Of a DNA stretch of 64,000 bases, positions 59,808 to 64,000 are shown piece after piece. The notes under the pieces were generated by a model. The model saw nothing but the letters and a program-made list of their open reading frames with translations, was not told the DNA's origin and searched no databases. The translations under genes and the position numbers were made by a program. Source of the DNA: JAGOCV01 sp049445855 (GTDB taxonomy: Bacteria; Pseudomonadota; Gammaproteobacteria; Burkholderiales; Burkholderiaceae_C); the NCBI RefSeq assembly GCF_049445855.1, contig NZ_JBMSDV010000004.1, forward strand, positions 372,001-436,000, written 5' to 3'. How positions within the stretch are numbered: position 1 is the stretch's first letter; each line of letters starts with the position of its first letter.

Positions 59808-60839
59808 ATGTCCATCACCCCGCAGGAAGCGCTGCAGCGCACCATCGAACACCGCGAAATCTTCCACGACGAAATGCTCTCGATCATGCGCATGATCATG
59901 AGCGGCGAACTTTCGCCCGTCATGACCGCCGCCATCATCACCGGACTGCGCGTCAAGAAGGAAACCATCGGCGAGATCACTGCCGCAGCGCAGGTGATGC
60001 GCGAGTTCTCCACCAAGGTGAACGTGGCGGACAAGACGCATCTCGTGGACATCGTCGGCACGGGCGGCGACGGGTCGCACACCTTCAACATCTCCACCTG
60101 CTCGATGTTCGTGGCGGCCGCGGCGGGCGCGCGCACGGCCAAGCACGGCGGCCGCAGTGTGTCCAGCAAGTCGGGCAGTGCGGACGTGCTGGAGGCGCTG
60201 GGCATCAACATCAACCTGTCGCCCGAGGCCATTGCGCGTTGCATCGCCGAGGTGGGGGCGGGTTTCATGTTTGCGCCCAACCATCACCCGGCGATGAAGA
60301 ACGTGGCGCCGGTGCGCAAGGAACTCGGCGTGCGGACGCTGTTCAACATCCTGGGCCCGCTCACCAATCCGGCATCCGCGCCGAACATCCTCATGGGCGT
60401 GTTCCACCCCGATCTCGTGGGCATCCAGGTGCGCGCGCTGCAGCGCCTGGGTGCCGAGCACGCGGTGGTGGTGTACGGCAAGGATGGCATGGATGAAGTG
60501 AGCCTCGGCGCGGCCACGCTGGTGGGCGAGCTCAAGAACGGCGAGATCACGGAGTACGAAATCCACCCGGAGGATTTCGGCATGCCGATGGCGAGCAACC
60601 GCGCACTGCGCGTCGGCACGCCGCAGGAATCGTGCGCGATGCTGCTGGGTGTGCTGGACAACGTGCCGGGCGCAGCACGTGACGTGGTGATCCTCAATGC
60701 CGGCGCTGCGCTGTACGCGGCGAACGTCGCATCGACGATGAAGGACGGCGTGGAGAAGGCGCGCGCAGCCATCGAATCCGGTGCGGCGCGTGCGCGGCTG
60801 GACCATCTGTCGCGCCTCACACATTCACTGGCGGGTTGA
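59808..60839 (+). CDS. trpD: Anthranilate phosphoribosyltransferase
   Basis: 343 residues. Second step of the tryptophan branch, adding phosphoribosyl from PRPP to anthranilate. GTGGDGSHTFNIST is the PRPP loop, KHGGRSVSSKSGSADVLEAL binds substrate. Stops three bases before trpC. Confidence 0.97.
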   Translation: MSITPQEALQRTIEHREIFHDEMLSIMRMIMSGELSPVMTAAIITGLRVKKETIGEITAAAQVMREFSTKVNVADKTHLVDIVGTGGDGSHTFNISTCSMFVAAAAGARTAKHGGRSVSSKSGSADVLEALGININLSPEAIARCIAEVGAGFMFAPNHHPAMKNVAPVRKELGVRTLFNILGPLTNPASAPNILMGVFHPDLVGIQVRALQRLGAEHAVVVYGKDGMDEVSLGAATLVGELKNGEITEYEIHPEDFGMPMASNRALRVGTPQESCAMLLGVLDNVPGAARDVVILNAGAALYAANVASTMKDGVEKARAAIESGAARARLDHLSRLTHSLAG

Positions 60840-60842
60840 TCG

Positions 60843-61631
60843 ATGTCCGACATCCTGAACAAGATCGTCGAGGTCAAGCGCCAGGAAGTGGCGCAGGGCC
60901 TGAAGAAGAAATCGCTTGCCGCCATGCGTGAAGATGCGGAGAGCCGCGTGCTCACGCGGGACTTCATCGGCGCGATGCGCACGAAGATCGCGCAGGGCAA
61001 GCCTGCGGTGATCGCCGAGGTCAAGAAGGCGAGCCCGTCGCGTGGTGTGCTGCGCGAGGAGTTCTTCGCCTCCGACATTGCGCAGAGCTACGCGGAACAT
61101 GGCGCAGCGTGCCTGTCCGTCCTCACCGACAAACAGTTCTTCCAGGGCAGCGTCGACTATCTCAAGCAGGCGCGCGCCTCGTGCGAGCTGCCCGTGCTGC
61201 GCAAGGACTTCATGATCGACGCCTACCAGGTGTATGAGGCGCGGACCATCGGCGCCGACTGCATCCTGCTCATCGCCGCGTGCCTGTCGGATGCGCAGAT
61301 GGGCGAGCTCGAAGCGGTTGCCCGTTCGCTCGACATGGCGGTGCTGGTGGAAGTGCACGACGGCGAGGAACTGGCGCGCGCGCTGAAGCTGAAGACACCG
61401 CTGGTGGGAATCAACAACCGCAACCTGCGCACCTTTGACGTCACGCTGGACACGACGCTGTCGCTGATGAAAGACGTGCCCGCCGATCGCCTGCTGGTGA
61501 CCGAGAGCGGCATCCTCACGCGCGAGGACGTGCAGCGTATGCGTGAAGCGGATGTCAACGCCTTCCTCGTGGGCGAGGCTTTCATGCGCGCGAAGGAGCC
61601 GGGCGAAGCGCTGGCCGCGCTGTTCGGGTGA
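60843..61631 (+). CDS. trpC: Indole-3-glycerol phosphate synthase
   Basis: 262 residues, TIM barrel. KKASPSRGVL, RKDFMIDAYQVYEAR and GINNRNLRTFDV are conserved active-site segments. Closes the indole ring from CdRP. The trpB/trpA genes are not in the window. Five bases before ung. Confidence 0.97.
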   Translation: MSDILNKIVEVKRQEVAQGLKKKSLAAMREDAESRVLTRDFIGAMRTKIAQGKPAVIAEVKKASPSRGVLREEFFASDIAQSYAEHGAACLSVLTDKQFFQGSVDYLKQARASCELPVLRKDFMIDAYQVYEARTIGADCILLIAACLSDAQMGELEAVARSLDMAVLVEVHDGEELARALKLKTPLVGINNRNLRTFDVTLDTTLSLMKDVPADRLLVTESGILTREDVQRMREADVNAFLVGEAFMRAKEPGEALAALFG

Positions 61632-61635
61632 TGCC

Positions 61636-62340
61636 ATGCTGATCCCGGACATGCAACTGGCGTCGGCGGATCCTTCGCAATGGGCGGCCGCGCCCGACTG
61701 GCAGCCCGTGCTGCAGCCGTTCTGGCAGGGAGCCAGAGGCCAGTCCCTGCTGGCCTACCTGCGTGAGCGGATCGGACAGGGGGCTGTGATTTATCCGCCC
61801 CAACCCTTGCGCGCGCTTGAACTCACCCCGTTGTCCCGTGTGCGCGTCGTGATCCTCGGGCAGGACCCGTACCACGGCCCCGGCCAGGCGGAAGGGCTCG
61901 CGTTTTCTGTCGCACCGGGCGTCAAGTTACCGCCTTCCCTGCGCAACATCTTCAAGGAGTTGCAGCGTGATCCGGGCGTCCCGATACCGGCAAACGGTTC
62001 GCTGGTGCGCTGGGCGCGTGAAGGCGTGCTGCTGCTCAACACCAGCCTCACGGTGGAAGACGGACAGGCGGCAAGCCACGCCCGCCGCGGTTGGGAAACC
62101 CTGACCGATGCACTGATCACCGCCGTTGGCAAGCAGCCGCAGCCCATCGCGTTCCTGTTGTGGGGTGCGCATGCGCAGGCCAAGCGCGCGCTGATCGACG
62201 CGGGCCGGCACCTCATCCTGACGGCCAATCATCCGTCGCCGCTGTCAGCGTTGCGCCCGCCGGAGCCTTTCATGGGCTGCGGCCATTTCGGCAAGACGCA
62301 GGCGTGGCTGGCGGAGCAGGGCGTCGATCTGCGTTTCTGA
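61636..62340 (+). CDS. ung: Uracil-DNA glycosylase
   Basis: 234 residues. Catalytic Asp77 in GQDPYHGPGQAEGLAFSV and the HPSPLSA leucine loop; SLTV segment LLLNTSLTVEDGQ. Removes uracil from DNA in base-excision repair. ATG 61636 four bases after trpC. It converges with the patatin gene, 21 bases between stops. Confidence 0.96.
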   Translation: MLIPDMQLASADPSQWAAAPDWQPVLQPFWQGARGQSLLAYLRERIGQGAVIYPPQPLRALELTPLSRVRVVILGQDPYHGPGQAEGLAFSVAPGVKLPPSLRNIFKELQRDPGVPIPANGSLVRWAREGVLLLNTSLTVEDGQAASHARRGWETLTDALITAVGKQPQPIAFLLWGAHAQAKRALIDAGRHLILTANHPSPLSALRPPEPFMGCGHFGKTQAWLAEQGVDLRF

Positions 62341-62361
62341 GCAGGTTCGCTGTTGGCGGGG

Positions 62362-63474
62362 CTAGAAGCCCTGCGGCACGTTGCCCACGTAGTCGCGCCG
62401 GATGTTGATGGTGCTCTGCTGGCCCAGCGCCTCGAAGTGACGGCTGAGCCAGCGCTTTGCGGCATCCTGACCCAGCGCGAACAGCTTCTCCATCATTGCG
62501 GAGTCGGTGGACATCTTGGTGGAAGAAGGGAACTCCTCCATGGCCTCGCCGCCGTCGATGCGGTGCAGCAGCACGCTCTTGTACTTCTCGCCCTCCTGCA
62601 GGCGGCCATCGGCCAGCAAGCGGTTGATGAAGTCGATGGTGCGCATCTGCGACAACAGGCTGGCATTGAAGGTCAGTTCATTGACGCGGTCCATGATCTC
62701 GTTCGGTGCCTGCGGCGTGTGCTGCCGCTTGAGCGGGTTGATCTGCACCAGCACGATGTCGCGGCTGGCGCACGCGTTGATCAGCGGCAGCAGCGCCGGG
62801 TTGCCGGAAAAGCCGCCATCCCAGTAGTGCTCGCCGTCTATTTCCACCGCCTGGAACACCATGGGCAGGCACGCCGAAGCCATGACGGCCTGCAATGTGA
62901 GCCGCTTGCCGGAGAAAATCTCCGCGCGACCGGTTTTCACGTGGGTCGCGGACACGAAGACTTTGGGTGAATCGAGCCTGGCCAGTGCCGCGAAATCGAT
63001 CTGTTCCTCCAGCAGCCTGCGCAGCGGGTTGATGTCGAGCGGGTTGGATTGATACGGCGAAAGCCATTGACTGATGGGGTTTCCAAAGAAGTTTGCGCCT
63101 ACTTGTTCTGTAGGCCAGCCCCCCATCAGCATGCGCATGAGACCCTGGGTCAGGGCCCCGAGGCTGCCCGCCGCCGCCACGCCGTGCCAGATGCGGGCCA
63201 GCGAGGCGCGCGCTGCTTCCCGAGCTTCTTCGGGCGTGGCGTTCTTGCCTGCTTCGGCAAATCCGCTCGCCATTGCCACCGCGTTGATGGCGCCGGCACT
63301 CGTACCGCTGACGCCCTCGAGCTCCAGCCGGCCGTCCTGCAGCAGTTTGTCCAGTACACCCCAGGTGAACGCGCCATGGGAGCCCCCGCCTTGGAGGGCA
63401 AGATTTACGGCATGCCCCCGGACAGGTGAGGGCGCAACGACATGAGCGGGAATGGCGGAAGACGGCGTGGACAT
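62362..63474 (-). CDS. Patatin-like phospholipase family protein
   Basis: 370 residues. Oxyanion hole GGGSHG at 29-34, nucleophile Ser59 in GTSAG, catalytic Asp in DGGFSGNP: a full Ser-Asp dyad. It is probably a lipase/acylhydrolase. No clear signal peptide. Several Burkholderiales have this type before the tRNA-tuf locus. Confidence 0.88.
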   Translation of the reverse strand: MSTPSSAIPAHVVAPSPVRGHAVNLALQGGGSHGAFTWGVLDKLLQDGRLELEGVSGTSAGAINAVAMASGFAEAGKNATPEEAREAARASLARIWHGVAAAGSLGALTQGLMRMLMGGWPTEQVGANFFGNPISQWLSPYQSNPLDINPLRRLLEEQIDFAALARLDSPKVFVSATHVKTGRAEIFSGKRLTLQAVMASACLPMVFQAVEIDGEHYWDGGFSGNPALLPLINACASRDIVLVQINPLKRQHTPQAPNEIMDRVNELTFNASLLSQMRTIDFINRLLADGRLQEGEKYKSVLLHRIDGGEAMEEFPSSTKMSTDSAMMEKLFALGQDAAKRWLSRHFEALGQQSTINIRRDYVGNVPQGF

Positions 63475-63573
63475 GGCTTATTGTGCAGTGCAACATGACT
63501 TTGTTGCAGCGGGTTGCATAAAGCCCATGCTTCAAAACCCATGGGGGTACTCGCTGGCGCAATCAAAACATGC

Positions 63574-63579
63574 TATATT
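63574..63579 (+). promoter_or_regulatory. Putative -10 of the tRNA-tuf operon
   Basis: TATATT in an A+T-rich patch, 12 bases before tRNA-Tyr. A -35 candidate TCGCTG is 17 bases upstream and weak. Confidence 0.4.
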
Positions 63580-63591
63580 TCGAGGTTCGCC

Positions 63592-63677
63592 GGAGGGGTG
63601 CCCGAGTGGCTAAAGGGGGCAGACTGTAAATCTGTTGGCTTACGCCTACGCTGGTTCGAATCCAGCCTCCTCCACCA
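63592..63677 (+). tRNA. tRNA-Tyr (GTA)
   Basis: 86 bases with encoded CCA. Acceptor GGAGGGG pairs with CTCCTCC through one G-U; anticodon GTA at 63626-63628 in ACTGTAAATC; a long variable arm as in type II tRNAs, and T-loop GGTTCGAATCC. Confidence 0.96.
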
Positions 63678-63735
63678 GCGAAGAATTGATTGCATGGCGC
63701 TGCGGAAGCCGCGAGGGTCATTGAGTTAGCCCGAA

Positions 63736-63809
63736 GCGGGAGTAGTTCAATGGTAGAACCCTAGCCTTCCAAGCTAATGACGCGGGTTCGATTCCCGTCT
63801 CCCGCTCCA
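63736..63809 (+). tRNA. tRNA-Gly (TCC)
   Basis: 74 bases with encoded CCA. Acceptor GCGGGAG/CTCCCGC is perfect; anticodon TCC at 63768-63770; T-loop GGTTCGATTCC. Confidence 0.96.
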
Positions 63810-63840
63810 TCATCGGTTCTGTGCATTGGCGAACGGTTTT

Positions 63841-63915
<75 letters not shown>

Positions 63916-63958
63916 GATATTTTGTTGAGATCGTTGTTTCTTTTTCGGAGTCGAAAAA

Positions 63959-64000
63959 ATGGCAAAAGGCAAGTTTGAGCGTACGAAGCCGCACGTGAAC
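63959..64000 (+). CDS. tuf: Elongation factor Tu, first 14 codons (3' end outside window)
   Basis: ATG 63959 begins MAKGKFERTKPHVN, the conserved EF-Tu N-terminus, with GGAG upstream. Tyr-Gly-Thr tRNAs directly before tuf form the classical tRNA-tufB order. It is cut by the window edge. Confidence 0.95.
   Translation, partial: MAKGKFERTKPHVN

Overview
The window is about two-thirds G+C. Its protein families, gene order and one family-typical intergenic repeat point to a betaproteobacterium of the order Burkholderiales, most likely Comamonadaceae; I cannot fix the genus. Nearly all of it is coding, and I see no phage, insertion sequence, CRISPR array or rRNA.

Layout. 1-935 is the end of a Kup potassium transporter. 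954-9325 is a catabolic and uptake island: a GntR/FCD regulator, a PuuE-like deacetylase, an NTF2-like protein, a branched-chain-type ABC importer whose permease and both ATPases are one 834-residue polypeptide, and a BenE-like transporter. Three equally spaced operator-like sites lie in its divergent promoter. 9347-16671 holds gshB, a class II amidotransferase, an MFS exporter, a zinc-ribbon metallopeptidase and malate synthase G. 16827-24588 is an IclR-linked carboxylate catabolic island: two dehydrogenases, an enoyl-reductase-like protein and a Bug binding protein face HMG-CoA lyase and a CoA-transferase. 24622-37474 is mostly housekeeping: argS, a SPOR protein, dsbA, lptA-lptB-rpoN and an rRNA methyltransferase, with a lone PIN protein, a kinase-like protein and a membrane-anchored GltS-like enzyme.

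37660-42581 is the most interesting block. Four tightly spaced genes encode a methyltransferase, a six-helix sensor kinase, a receiver-kinase hybrid and a second response regulator. This matches, in order and architecture, the phcBSRQ quorum-sensing operon of Ralstonia solanacearum, which makes and senses 3-hydroxy fatty acid methyl esters. The phcA regulator is not in the window.

42565-48342 carries cinA, pgpA and thiL, with a monooxygenase/Bug/LysR cassette inserted between pgpA and thiL. 48379-53230 has a GCS2 ligase overlapping an antiporter, a Gcr-type membrane protein and apaG. 53264-62340 runs rpe, gph, a trp leader peptide, trpE, trpG, a threonine aldolase, a LysE exporter, trpD, trpC and ung. 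The right edge has a patatin, then tRNA-Tyr, tRNA-Gly, tRNA-Thr and the first codons of tuf.

All calls come from reading the sequence and remembered family knowledge; no database search was run.
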